DNA from: Sepioteuthis lessoniana
Lineage: Eukaryota > Mollusca > Cephalopoda > Myopsida > Loliginidae
DNA length: 64,000 nucleotides
Reading direction: 5' to 3'
Assembly: GCA_963585895.1 (NCBI GenBank)
Contig: OY757921.1
Location: forward strand, 80,641,127-80,705,126
How positions within the stretch are numbered: the first letter of the stretch is position 1; each line of letters opens with the position of its first letter. Below are positions 13,601 through 26,800 of this stretch, piece after piece. The translations under genes and the position numbers were made by a program. A model generated the notes under the pieces. That model was not told where the DNA came from and did not search any database. It was given only the letters and a program-made list of their open reading frames with translations.

Positions 13601-16600
13601 CCTTTGTTTTGTCTTATACTCAGAAACAAATTGGTCGCTCATCTAAGTAATAAACAGGCTCATCGATGCTAAACTTCATTGATTTAATAGCATATAGTCC
13701 TTTCAGCATGGGTTGACTGTAAGATTAAACTCCTTTGTTACATCAAGCAAAACTTGATTAAAATTGGTTCCAGTCATTTAAATAAGATTCTTCTCTTGTT
13801 AATATTGCTAATATAAGACTTACTGACCTTCAATAGATGATATTTCTTGAAATATGTCAAAATACTAACCACAGCTGATTGGAGACTACTTTTGGTTGTT
13901 CCATTGAGAGACATCCAGGAGTTCCAAGTCAAATTGCCATATTGGAACAGCAGATATGAGTAATCTTCAATATTTACCAAAACCATCTGGAAAGTGTTTG
14001 TGAGCTTAAAATAAAACAATAAGAATTTAAAAGAGAAAAAATTATTTGTGGAAGATAAAAAAGCAAATACAAATAACAACAAAAAGTAATTTATATAGAA
14101 AATAAATAATAAAACAATATAGATTTGGTTTTGTCTGAATGTTTGAAATAAAAAGCTATCATTAATAGCAGTATTTACCTAAGGTCATTATGGACCATTC
14201 AACAAGACAGAATTGAAACACTGTATACTGTCAGAGTGGAATGCTGTAGAATTTGGCAATAAGTAATATATAAAAATATCCATTCTGATGGTATATTATT
14301 CCACAAGAAATTATAAAATCCTGATATCTTTTGATATTTAAAATTAATTTTTGATTAAAAAAATTGGGAGGGTGTACTTATTTTCAGAGATTCAGTAGAA
14401 TATCTAGTTTCCAGGAAATTGTGAGTTCAATCCCTGGGTCAGGTAGTATATTGAATATCATATTCTCTGGTTTGGTTGGAGAGACAGACAAATGACATCT
14501 CATGTCCTGGGAAGTGAATTCATCAACCTGAGTTCAAATCCTAGTCAAAGCTGTTTGTATTTCACTTAACACTTGGAAATGTATATCTGCACCTATTCTC
14601 CTTCCAGCTACAGATAAATACTAGGGTGTACTGGGCTCATTAACTTTGGTATGGCAACTGGTCAAGGAGAAGGAAAATTCTCAATTGAAACCAGTTAAAA
14701 ATTGACCTTGTGTCACATTCTGTTCATGCAGAGGGGTTGGGTAAATACATATAAGACAAGGTGAATTAAAAGTCTCTCTAAAAAATAAAAATAGAAATAA
14801 AAATCTTAACTTTTATTAATATGTAATTTGCACCTTTGCAAAGTTCCCATGGTATGGTGGCTAACCTCTTCAATGAAACTACAGTTGTATAGTTAATAAT
14901 TTGAAAAGGTCTGCCATACACGTCTTCAATGAAACTATCAATGTATAATTTATAATTTGAAGAGATTTGCTGTACCTGTCTTCAATGAAACTATCAATGT
15001 ATAATTTATAATTTGAAATCTGCTGTACCTGTCTTTAATAAAACTATCAATGTATAATTTATAATTTGAAGAGGTCTGCAGTACTTGTCTTCACTGAAAC
15101 CATCATTATATAATTTATAATTTGAAGAGGTCTGCTGTACCTGTCTTTGATAAAACTAGCAATGTATAATTTATAATTTGAAGAGGTCTGCTGTACCTGT
15201 CTTTAATGAAACTACTATTATATTATGCCTAATTTGAAGCATCATGTTTTTAATATTCTGACATGCAAAGGATGCAGAGTATAGTTTTCAGCCTGAACAC
15301 ATTATTGTGCAAGTGAATTTGACACCTCTGTAGCTGCTTTGTAAGAGGTTAATGAGTTTTAAGCTTTTTAATGTCATCTATTTTATTTATTGAAACCAAT
15401 TCTTAAAAAGAATTGGTTTTTTTGTTTTTTTTTTGTTTAATTGCATATCAGCCTTCATAGGTTATTTAATGTCTAATCCATCTTCCTAGAAAGACACTAG
15501 TAGTACTATTTAACCCATAACTGTGGGGATAAGGGGGTTCACACCTATTGCAAGGTTATTTGTCCAAAAGCAAACATAATAGCAGAAGTGAAGTTTGAAC
15601 TCACTTACTATGATATTTCAGTCCAGTACATTAACCCCAGCACAACACGGACTCCTCCCTTAAAAGCTTTGGCGGAAAGCATAGTACATTAATCATAAAA
15701 GGGTGACACTTGTAGCAAAATGGTTATCATCATATGAAATGGACTCAGCAATCAGAGTTCAAATCCTGGACACGAATGTTTGCATTTCACTTTGAGCATA
15801 TGCCTTTGGGAAAGACATAAATTTATCTATCTCTTCTCTTGACTACTATGATTAAGTAATAGGGTAAACTGAGCTCTTTAGCTTTGGTCTGGCAATCAAT
15901 CTGGGTGAAAGAAAACTAAATTTACCCCGGCTGTATTCTGCTTAAAAACTGGCCTTGTGTCACATCTTGCCTGTGGCAGAGGGGTTGAGGAAATTCATTA
16001 ACAATAAAAGGTAATATATGAATAATATTGAGATAATGATTGATTGGTTGCTTAGTTTGGTTGGGTTTTATGGTATATCAATGATTATAGGTTATTTAAT
16101 GCCAAATCCTGTTTATACATATATATTAAATATATATGATTTGGTTTGGTTGAGGTTTTATGGTATATCAGTGATTATGGGTTATTTAATGCCAAATCCT
16201 GTTTATACATATACATTAAATATATATTATTTGGTTTGGTTGGGTTTTATGATATATCAATGATTATAGGTTATCTAATGCCAAATCCTGTTTATACGTA
16301 TATATTAAAGATATATGATCAGTAAACACATTTTGTTGATGATATTTTTAAACAAGCCTGAGCTTTTTTTTTGCACACAAATAAATGGTTTCAAGTATTT
16401 CTATGTAACAGTAACAATTTAACATCAGTCATTTGTTTCACACGTTTAAATAGATATATAGATATTATTTGCAAATAGATAGTTTGTTGGTAATTTCATT
16501 GTTAAATAAATTAGAACTAATTTGTTTGCACACTAATATTGATATTGTTTTTTATGCAGTTAAATGGTTTCAATTATTGCTATCTAACACTAATAATTCT

Positions 16601-19600
16601 ATTCCATATTACTCAATTCATTTGTACATAGTTGAATGTTTCTAAATATTGCTATGTATCACTAACAATTCAATTAGACTGTCATTTGTTTGACAATTCA
16701 ATTAAGCATCAGTCATTTGTTTACACACAGTTAAGTGAACAAATAATTCTATTCCTAACAATCTAACTTAGCATAAGTCATTTGTTTGGAGACAGTTTGA
16801 ATGTCAAACAGCTCTATTTGACCCATTGATAGAATCCTTTCAGGTGCTACCACTCCGTCAGAATGGACCTGGGAACAATGGCAATGAAGGGGTACTTCAC
16901 ATTTCTCACAGCTCCTGCATTACTGGAGCCTGATCATCAGATTATTTAGTGTCATTTTCAGGACACTCATTCGGGGGGGGGGTTAAGCCTCTTTGCAGAG
17001 ATGCAGTTGGTGTATTCTACAGCCTCAAATAACTGGGCTGCTTGGTTGTATGGCATGTCAACTCTTGTTAGGTTATTGAATGCTAAAGTCATTCTGTTTT
17101 TGCAAGTAATTGTATGTTGTCAAAAAACTAATGATAATCTTTTGTAAACAATTATATCTTCAAGCAACTATTCTTAATACAAATAAACTGCAAGCAATTA
17201 TAAGGTTTCAAAAAATTATTCCTATCTAAAAATAATGATGATCATTTGTTAAATGATTTCAGTTATTGGCCTATTGGGTAGAGTGTTCGCCAATGGTCCG
17301 GGAGACCTGGGTTCAATCCCAGGTCGCGTCATACCAAAGACTTTAAAAATGGTACTTGATTCTTCCTGGCTTAACACTCAGCAATATGAGGTACGTATCA
17401 AGGGTAAAGTGGAGCAATCCAGGCAAAGGAGTGGCGCCCTCCCCTACACCTCGGTGTTGCAGCTATTGAAAAGAGAGCCTTATGATTACCCTCGACAACA
17501 GTCACATACTTTTTTTAATACTAATACTTCTAAACAGGTCTTTTTGATTCATCAATGGGCCCCTAACAGATATTACCCCTCTGGTTTAGAGGGGCCCTGG
17601 GGGTAATAGTAATAAAGAGATGATCCCACACTCTTGAGAGCCTCAGAACTGTAGCCTCATAACTGGATGCAATTTAGTGTCATATCCAAGACATCCCTTT
17701 TTTTAGTGGGAGGCATCTTTCCCCCATCCTTCTTCAAGGGATGCAATTGGTATATTAAACCCAATTTAGAATTTCTGGATAAAATGAAGTAAAATAAAAT
17801 TACCATCAGTAAATTTGTTTCAGAACTATTAACATTCTCCCAAGTTGCTACGAAGGCCCATTTTGCAACAAGATCCTTGTTTTGGGGGTAGAGACACTGA
17901 ACTTTGTGTTTTATAATATTGAGTGTTTTCATGTCCATTGTCTGCTGGAACCATAAATCACCATTCGAGGTAATCTGTGGATTTGTCCAATATGCTGCAA
18001 TTAGTGGGTGTGCAGTTGGAAGTGGGAAGCGTTGTGGAATGTTGTCCCAAGATGTTGTTTGTGTATTGTTAGGATGAGCACCACCAAATGTAACCACACC
18101 ATTCTTTGTAAGCTGGAAAAATAAAAATATGAATGAATACATTAAATGAAACAGGAGTTTTATCAAAAGCAAGTTCATTTTTTATAAAGACCTTATAGGG
18201 TATTTATAGTGCGTGGTATTCGTTGAGACTAACACCAGCCTTTTCCTATTTGCATTAGACTATCTGAATGCTAACCTAACACAGAATATTTTGGTAAGGA
18301 AAAACAAAATCCAAAAGTGACATACATTTTATTAACATATATTACACACAAGTACAAAGCATGACAAAGTGTCCCAAACTATAAAAAGGTAAAAATGTTT
18401 TTCTACAGAACAAGTAGTGCTGATGAAAAAAAAAAAAAATTAAATTAGAAGTGAGAAAAAACTTTTTTGTCCTAAATTTCAATTTCACATTTGAAAATAA
18501 AAACAAGAGAAAAATAGTAATTTATGAAGCTCTTTTTTTCGATGTGGCACAAGGTCAAACGAATGGGGCACCCAATGAGATTCAAACTCACTCATGTATG
18601 TTTGCTAGGATTGCTTGCTAACCATTACACCACCAGAGGTACCCTAAAAACAAGAGAAAAATAACTCTGAAAGTCAGAAATTTTTTTACATAGTATTGAT
18701 ATTGGGATCGTATCCCCTCGGCAGAGATGAAGTCAGTGTATTCTACAGCCCCAGCTAACTGGGCTGGCAGTTTAGCGTCAGAGTGGCAATAAAAGGTACT
18801 CCACATTTCACAGATTTTCAGAAATAGAATCTCACCATCAAATCTGGTTTAGTGTCATACTCAAAGCACTGTTATGAAGAGCTGCAAGGGTAACTATTAG
18901 TCTTCTAAACAACCTTGCCACAGGTCTGTACCAGGATCAAATAGCAGATCCATAGTCTTGTGAGACTGAGAAATACAATAATAATAATAAAATAAAGATA
19001 AAATAATTAGTTCTTTTGTAAATAGCATTTCATATGATTCAAAAGTCGGATATGCTAACACAATTTTTTTTCTGTAGATAAACATGACTCCCCTGCAAAA
19101 ATCACATAAAAACCAATATTTTTCAGAACTGATAAATTGCCTGAGTAGAGGTAGGTCTCCTGTTGACTAAATAAAAGAAGAAAAAATATTTTTCTATTTT
19201 TTTTCTAGAGGATACCTAGGTAGTTATTCGGAGAGTATCAAGCAAGCTTGGCATCTCACAGTCTAGTCAGCCTAGCTGACTGGTGCTGTAGAATACAGAG
19301 ACTGCATCTCTGCAGAGGGGTAAGACTCTCCCAACGAGTGTCCTTGATATGACACTAAACAATCTAATGGTGAGGATCCAGGAATGCAGAGTATCCTTTC
19401 ATTGCCATTGCTCCCAGGTCCACTCTGATAGCTCCTATCTATGGGTCAAATAGAACTAAAATGTGTACTTATGCTAATCTGAATTGCTTGAAATAGAACC
19501 ATTTGTATGTATAAAAAGGGGTTTGGCATTAAATAACTTATGGTGATATACCTCATGATGTCACTGCATGGACCCTCTTCGACATTATAAATAGTGACTG

Positions 19601-22600
19601 ACTTGATAAATAAGTCAAGCGAGTCTAGTCAGTTACTGGTTACCGTTATTGTCTGTATTTCGATCAATATATACTGCTGTAAACCTTACATCTCTTTGTG
19701 TTATTCATTTCTGGACCTTCAAGACCACAGCAAAAACCTACAATGGTTGATATGCCATCAAACCAAACCAAACTATTTTTTACATATATATCAAATATAT
19801 GATTTGTAAACACATTTTGTAGATACACACAGTCAAATGATCAAACAGTTCTATTTCTAACAAATCAATTTAGCATAAGTCGACAAATTTAAATGGTTCT
19901 AAGTATTGCTATGTATCACTAACAATTCAATTAAAAATTAGTTATTTGTTTACACACAGTTAAATGATCAAACAGTTCTATTTCAAACAATTCAATTTAT
20001 CATAACTCATTTGTTTGTACAGAGTTTAAAAGTCAAGCAGTTCTATTTGACCAATAGATAGGACCCTATTAGATGCTACCACTCTGGACCAGAGAGGATT
20101 TGGAAGCAATGGCAATGAAGAAGTACTCCACATTCCCCAAACCTCTTACAGTACTAGAGCTTCACCATCAGATTGTTTATAGTCATATCCAGAATACTCA
20201 TTATGGAGTGGTCTAACCTCTCTGCAGAGATGAAGTCAGTGTATTCTACAGCCCCAGCTAACTGGGCTGGCAGTTTAATGTCATAGTGGCAATAAAGGGT
20301 ACTCCACATTTCACAGATTTTCAGAAATAGAGTCTCACCATCAAATCTGGTTTAGTGTCATACTTAAGGCGATGTTATGAAGAGCTGGTCTTCCATACAA
20401 CCTTGCCACAGGCCTGTACCAGGATCAAATAGCAGATCCATAGTCTTGTGAGACTGAGAAATACAATAATAAAAATAAAATAAAGATAAAATAATAAGTT
20501 CTTTTGTAAATAGCATTTCATATGATTCAAAAGTTGGGTATGCTAACACAGACATTTTTTTTACACCTACAAATCAAACAAAAAGAAATAACTAATAATT
20601 TGAAACAGTTTGGTCTGAATGGGAGGAAAATTAGGATACATTTTGCAATGGGGTCTATTGAATAATTTGCTTGAACTTATTTTCTCGCTACGTGAATTTA
20701 GCCAATTTCAATTCATTAGGACCACCAAATAGTCAATGACTGGCAAATTAAACCACCATTTTATGGGTAATTAATGATAAATGTGTAGATATTAATCCAG
20801 TGTAAATATCTATATCCTCTTTTTAGCCAAGCAAGGATTGTCTCTACTTATATGTTAATACTGAATAGGAAACTTTTTCTATCATTTCATTTCAGCAAAG
20901 TGACCCATTATCATAAAGACTAAAATTTTTAAAAGCAAAAAATTGTTCATATATTGAAAAAGATTTTGGTTGTATGATCATAAAATTCAGTCAACTGTTT
21001 ACCTTGAAAAAGTAAGAAATAGAAATATAAATTAAAATAAAAATATTCAAAGAACATTTATTCTTTTTGTTTTGGTTTCCTTGAAGTGCTGAAAAGTTCT
21101 CAGCCCAACCACACAAGAAGGCACTGAGCACTTATAGTTTTTAAAAGTTTTATTGAATATTTTTTTTGGTAAGATGAGATTTAAAGAAATTTGAGAAATT
21201 GATTCAGTTGATTGATTGATTTTAATGGCATCTCAACCCATCTAGGGCTACTTTATACCACGAATTTAGAGAATCATGTTCATTGTAGGTTCATATTTAT
21301 ATTTTTTGTGTATTTGTTTCTTAAGGTTTCTTTGCCCACCATTTAATTGAATATGAATAATTTTTAAACAGATCTATTTGATCCACAGATGGAGCTCTAA
21401 CAGGTACTACCACCCATGGTCAAAGTGGACATGGGAGTAATGGCAATGAAGGAGTACTCCAGACTCCCCAAATCTCTAGAACTAGAGACTCACTATCAGA
21501 TGCAGTTTAGTGTCATACCCAGGACAACCCTTTTTGGAGTGGGTCTAACCCCTCTTAAGGGGATGCAGTCAGTGTATTCTCAGCCTCGCCAACTGGGCAA
21601 AAATTAGAGAAATGATGCGCAAGTGCATTGAACTCTAGGATGAATATGTTGAATAGCACGTATATTACAGGGTTCTAAGTTCTTCCTTTCTTGGTCAGTC
21701 CAAGAACTTTTCAGCACCCTTTAATATTTGCATTTTCAGTCGAAAGTATTTTCTATTTTTTCCTAATCTTACTGAACTGAAATAAACAGTGGCTGCATTC
21801 TTGACATAAACCAAAATGACTAAAAATAAACAAATGCAATAAAACAAAAATCAATAAGGAAAGAAGAAAAAAAAAGATGTGTAGTATCATTTGGTTTTGT
21901 CCAATTTATTTTTTTAATGGCATATCAACTCCTTATGGATTATTTAATGCTTAAATTTAATTGATTTGGAAATGTTTGATTGTAATATGTTCTCAATGTT
22001 ATATTGCATATTTTTTTTAAATTGCACTTTTTCTATAATTTTTTGTTTGCACACAGTTATGATATCAAGTATTCCTATCCAATACAAATAATTTTAATTG
22101 CATGGTTTACAGTAACCATTCCTATTTAATAGTAATGCTTTGTAAAGAAAAACTGATAACAAGGTAATCCAAGTAGAAGGAGAGATTTATTGAGAAGCAA
22201 AGTCGATACTATAGCATTTTGGTTCTAATGAACCATCATCAGTACTATAAGGGATGATATTAGTGATGTTAAATCAACAATGGCTGTATAAAAATTATAA
22301 AATATAAAAAACCCATTCTTCCACTCCGATATTTTATATGGATGACATCAAGATGGTTCGTAGATGCAAAACCTACTCATCACTGCCCATTCATTCAAAA
22401 ACAGGAGGACTTTTCTAACCAACTATATACAAGAAGAAAAAAAAATCATACCTACCAGCATATCCAGCGCTTTTTGTCCATCCCAACAGATTTTTCTGGA
22501 TTACATACGTCTATACCTTGAAATTTCTATTCATGATTTTAAATTTTCTGAGGCACATACATTTGAAAAAGCCAGACTTATAGAATTAGAACTTCGTTGA

Positions 22601-23793
22601 AAACAAGGAATGATTCAAAATCTTTCTCAATAAACAAATGGAACATAAATTCTACACAATATTTCTAATAAGTCAAATGACATAAAATTTAAAACAACAA
22701 ACGCTGATTTATTAATCAAACGGCTAACTTTTTCTTATCATAAATGGCCAACTTTTTCTTGTTATTCAAATTTCCTGTAGGTTTTTTTATATTTTACAAT
22801 TTTTATACATCCATTGCTGATTTAACATTACTAATAACAACCCTCATAGTCCTAATGATGGTTCATTAGAACTGAAATGCTATAGTGTCGACTTTGCTTC
22901 TCAATACATCTCTCCTTCAACTTGGATTACCTTGTTATCAATTTTTCTTTACAAATTTTCGGATTACAATCCATTATTTGCTTCCACAGTAATTCTTTGT
23001 TTGCACACAGCTATAAGCTTCCATATATTCCTATTTAACATCAGTAATTTCCTAGAAATTATATGGTTTCAAGTAACTAATAATAATCCTTAGTAAACAA
23101 TTATAGCTTCAAGTAACTATTCTTAATATAAATAATTCATGTACTGTTATACAGTGACCCATTCAGCAGGGGGTAGAATACACCGACTGCATTTCTGTAG
23201 AGGGGTAAGACCCCCCCTTAAATGAGTGTCCTGGATATAACTCTAAACCATCTGATAGCAAGGCTCTAGCCTTAGAGATTTGGGGAATGGGGTGTACCCC
23301 TTCATTGCCATCACTCCCAGGTCCACTCTGACCTAGAGTGGTAACACCTGATAGGGTCCCATCTATGGATCAAATAAAATAAACTGTGTGCAAACAAATG
23401 ACAGCTGCTAAATTGTGACTGTTATATAGCAATAAATGAAACCATTTAACTGTGAACAAAAGAGCTCAGCCCCATTTAAGAATGTTATCTACAAAATGTG
23501 TTTACAAATCATACATAATGGTGTAATGGTTATCATCGTAGGAAATGGACCCGTCGACAAGAGTTCAAATCCTGGACGAGACTGATAGCATTTCACATAG
23601 TACTAATACCCTTGGGAAAGGTATGAATCCAATTATTCTCCCTCCAACTATAGGTAAATAGTAGGACAGACTGGGTTCTTCAGCCTTTTGGGGCAACTAG
23701 TCTAGGAGAAGGAAAACTCTGAATTCAAACCTGTTAAACTCCAGTTAAAAATTGACCTTGTGTCATATCCTACCCGAGCAGAGGGGTTGGTAA

Positions 23794-23834
<41 letters not shown>

Positions 23835-23835
23835 T

Positions 23836-23894
<59 letters not shown>

Positions 23895-26800
23895 TATGTA
23901 AAGAGGATTTGGCATTAAATAACCTACAATGGTTGATATGCCATAATAATAATATACAAATAGATCATCAAGTTCCATACAGAAGACAAGACCTAGCAGT
24001 AATTAATAAAAAAATAACAACTTGCCATCATGTGGATTTTGCTGTTCCACTGGACCACAGAGTGAAAGTAAAAGAAAATGAAAAGACAGACAAATACTTG
24101 GACCTTGCCAGAGAACAAAAAAAGCTGTGGATCATGAGGGTAATGGTGATACCAATTGTAGTTAGTGTACTCGGAATGGTCCCAAAAGGTTTGGAAGATA
24201 GACTTGATGAATTGGAAATCAGAGGAAGAATTGAGACCCTCCAGACTACAGCCAGAATACTGAGAATAGTCCTGGAGACCTGAAAGAATTTTCTGTCACT
24301 CAAACTCTAGTAAAAGACCACCAGTTAACTTTAGGGTGGAAGGAAATATTGCAAGAAGTAAAATAATTTAGAAGTACAGTATTTGTAGTTTAAGAATCCT
24401 TCAAGAAATAGTTAATAAACAAGATTGAATAAATTTTTTATATCATTTTTCATAGCAGTCTACGGCCAGGCATATCATCATCATAGAAAAAGTTGGTCAC
24501 CCCCTTCTCTTTTGGTGCCCTAAGCACATGTTCATTTTGATTAATGGTTAATCCAACCTTGTATGAAGGTACACCTACAAGACTGATGAAAAAAAAAACT
24601 TTTTTCAACATTGTCTCCTTCTCTAGCAATGCACTTAAGTGTTGAATATTAAACATAGATGAAACATTACATAGCAAAAATTCCTTATCAGAATTCAGCT
24701 AGTTACAAGTCAGGCTGCACCCTTGTCTATGCTGGAATCTATATGTCCATACTTAGACTATTTGATAAAAAGCTATCAAATTTAATAGAGTAGAAAAAAG
24801 CTGGGCTACCATATTTTATCTGACCTACATTTCTTGTCAGGATTATCAACCATGAAATTGTGACATTGGGTTTCGGTTTGGTTGGGTTTTAGTTTGGTTT
24901 GGTTTTATGGCATATCAACTATTGTTGGTTATTTAATGCCAAATCCTGTTTTTATATATATATTAAATATATGATTTGTAAACACATTTTTTAGATACAG
25001 ATGTAATATTATGGACGGGCGTTGTCGTTGAGAGCGCGCAAGCACATCGGCTGTAGTCAATCAGTGAAGGTGTCACGAGACTAGCGTGTGTGGGCAGACT
25101 GACCTGCAAAGTTAGACGTGATTTTAAAATAATCACAGATGAATTATCACGTGTTTCACAATTGTTTCACTGGTGACAGTGAACATTTGGGGATCTTCGA
25201 TTTGTTCCCCAAAATCTCTATATAAGAAAACAAGTCACGAGATTTTGGGAGAGTTGAAGGCAGCTTTCAAAACAGGGGCGTCAAAAGTTCTGAGGCCCCG
25301 ATCCGTCCTACCCAGTCTGCTACGACCCATCTGTTAGGCGTGTGTCAACAGCCAGCTCTCACTGACACCTGCCGTCGCCACCAAGAGGAAGGGAGAAGAA
25401 GAACTTAATTAAACAAACTTTTCAAGTTGCAACGATCATAGCCCAAAGGGAATAATAAACGACTACTATATTTTCTTCCCTAACCTTCGAGTTTGAGTAC
25501 TTCTTTTTCTGCTGACTCCTTTCTTTAAAACACAACACGTTGGTCCTATGTTACACACACAGTTAAATGATCAATCAGTTCTATTTCTAGCAATTCAATT
25601 TAGCATAACTCAAGAAAATTAAATAATTCCAAGTATTGCTATGTATAACTAATAATTCAATTGAACATCAGTCATTTTTTTCACATAGTCAAATGATCAA
25701 ACAGTTCTATTTCAAACAATTTAATTTTGCACAAGTCTTTTGTTTGCACTAACTTTAAATGTCAAACAGTTCTATTTGACCCAGTGACAGGATCCTATCA
25801 GGTGCTACCCCTCCAGGCCAGAGTGGACCTGGGAGTGATGGCAATGGAAGGATACTCTGTATTCCCCAAAACTCCAGAATTACTGGAGCCTCACCACCAG
25901 ATTGTTTAGTGTCATATCTGGGACACTTGTAAGGAGGTGGTCTAACCCCTCAGCAGAAATTCAGTTGGTGTGTTCCATAGCTTTGGCTGACTGGGCTTAT
26001 GATGTTGGGCGGCAATTTGAAAACATGATCATGACAAACAAAGGTGAAGTCTTCTGTATACTAACGGCAACAATTATGCTAAAGAAATTTTGGATTCTTT
26101 AAAAGCAGTCTCAAATACTACATTACTTGATAAGATATAATTACTCAATAAAACTGATCAAGATAAATTAAACTGTGTCATACAAATTTTGTTTCAGCAT
26201 TGTATGTGGTCTTAAATGTGGTAAAAATATAGAAAATGTCTATTATTCCCTTTAAACTTTAAAATTAGTGCCCAGGAAAATGAAATTTAGAAATTAACCT
26301 ATTTACTATGTAAAAATTGGCAAATTTGCTTAAGGTTAGAATAAAATAACATATGGACCAAAATTTACATGTATGTATACTAAAGTTATATAAAAATTAG
26401 CCAAAATTTTTAGAAGTGAATAGTTTTTAAAGATCTGCAACTGTAGCATAAACCACTCTTGTGTATCAGCCCCCAAAATATAGTGCCCCATCAGATTTTG
26501 AAAATTTCATTACCCAGATCACAAAAGCAAAGCTTGAAGAGAAAAACAGATTTTTTTTTATATTAACTCTAGATATAAATAATTCTTCCTTGGAATAAAA
26601 ACAAGTAAAAAGAAGTACAATGGCAATGAATTATGCTAAAGATTTGGTGGCATCATGCAAGATTTGGTGACATTGTATTCAGTGCTCTGGCAAAAAAGAG
26701 GGGGGTATTCATAAAACATTTTTTCTGAGGTGAATGACTTGATTCCTTAGGGTTTCAAATTTTTAATTGATATGCTATGAAAGAAGCAACAAAAAATGAA

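Larger units (their letters stand above)
22144..22987. mobile_element. Inverted-arm retroelement with hammerhead-like motifs (Penelope-like?)
   Basis: Two inverted arms of about 165 bp (left about 22141-22305, right about 22795-22965) share ACTGATAACAAGGTAATCC, GAGAAGCAAAGTCGA and GTTCTAATGAACCATCAT. The right side adds about 25 bases (GGATTACAATCC...). A 13 bp near-perfect repeat AGTAATKCTTTGT (22131-22143, 22988-23000) marks target-site duplication. Each arm carries a hammerhead-like fold (see the two ncRNA entries). Hammerhead motifs in pseudo-LTRs, sometimes in inverted order, are known from Penelope-like retroelements. No reverse transcriptase or GIY-YIG remains; a 78-codon frame (22364-22600, +) between the arms has no recognisable domain. 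Confidence 0.5.
21905..23145 (-). repeat. Retroposon D2 tail and VNTR, split by an inverted-arm element
   Basis: AATGGCATATCAACTCCTTATGG is followed by VNTR units up to AATAGTAATGCTTTGT (22143). Units resume at 22988 with AGTAATTCTTTGTTTGCACACAG and continue to about 23145. The head is absent. Confidence 0.7.
23155..23947 (+). repeat. Retroposon D split by SINE-A and a (TA)n run
   Basis: Head from about 23155 (TAGAATACACCGACTGCATTTC, GAGTGTCCTGG) to AAATCATAC at 23515; tail at about 23905-23947 (GATTTGGCATTAAATAACC, GGTTGATATGCC). Between them lie a SINE-A and a long TA run. Confidence 0.75.

Noticed and set aside
14868-15237. Regular 56 bp repeats resembling a CRISPR array
   Set aside because: The whole unit repeats, without unique spacers, in a eukaryotic intron: a minisatellite.
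17262-17340. tRNA gene with good A and B boxes
   Set aside because: No acceptor stem closes, and the same head recurs in at least six other SINE-C copies with a common non-tRNA body.
17253-17606. 117-codon open frame
   Set aside because: It covers a SINE-C and part of a D head; the same peptide pattern recurs wherever SINE-C lies.
18897-19085. Alternative NIDO-gene exon behind a T-rich CAG acceptor
   Set aside because: It would change phase against exon 2, has no good donor and is duplicated at 20.4 kb together with repeat sequence.
23763-23978. Tyrosine/isoleucine-rich open frame
   Set aside because: Reading through a (TA)n microsatellite.
24028-24303. 91-codon minus-strand frame
   Set aside because: Shadow of the R2-type LINE fragment on the plus strand, which has recognisable motifs.
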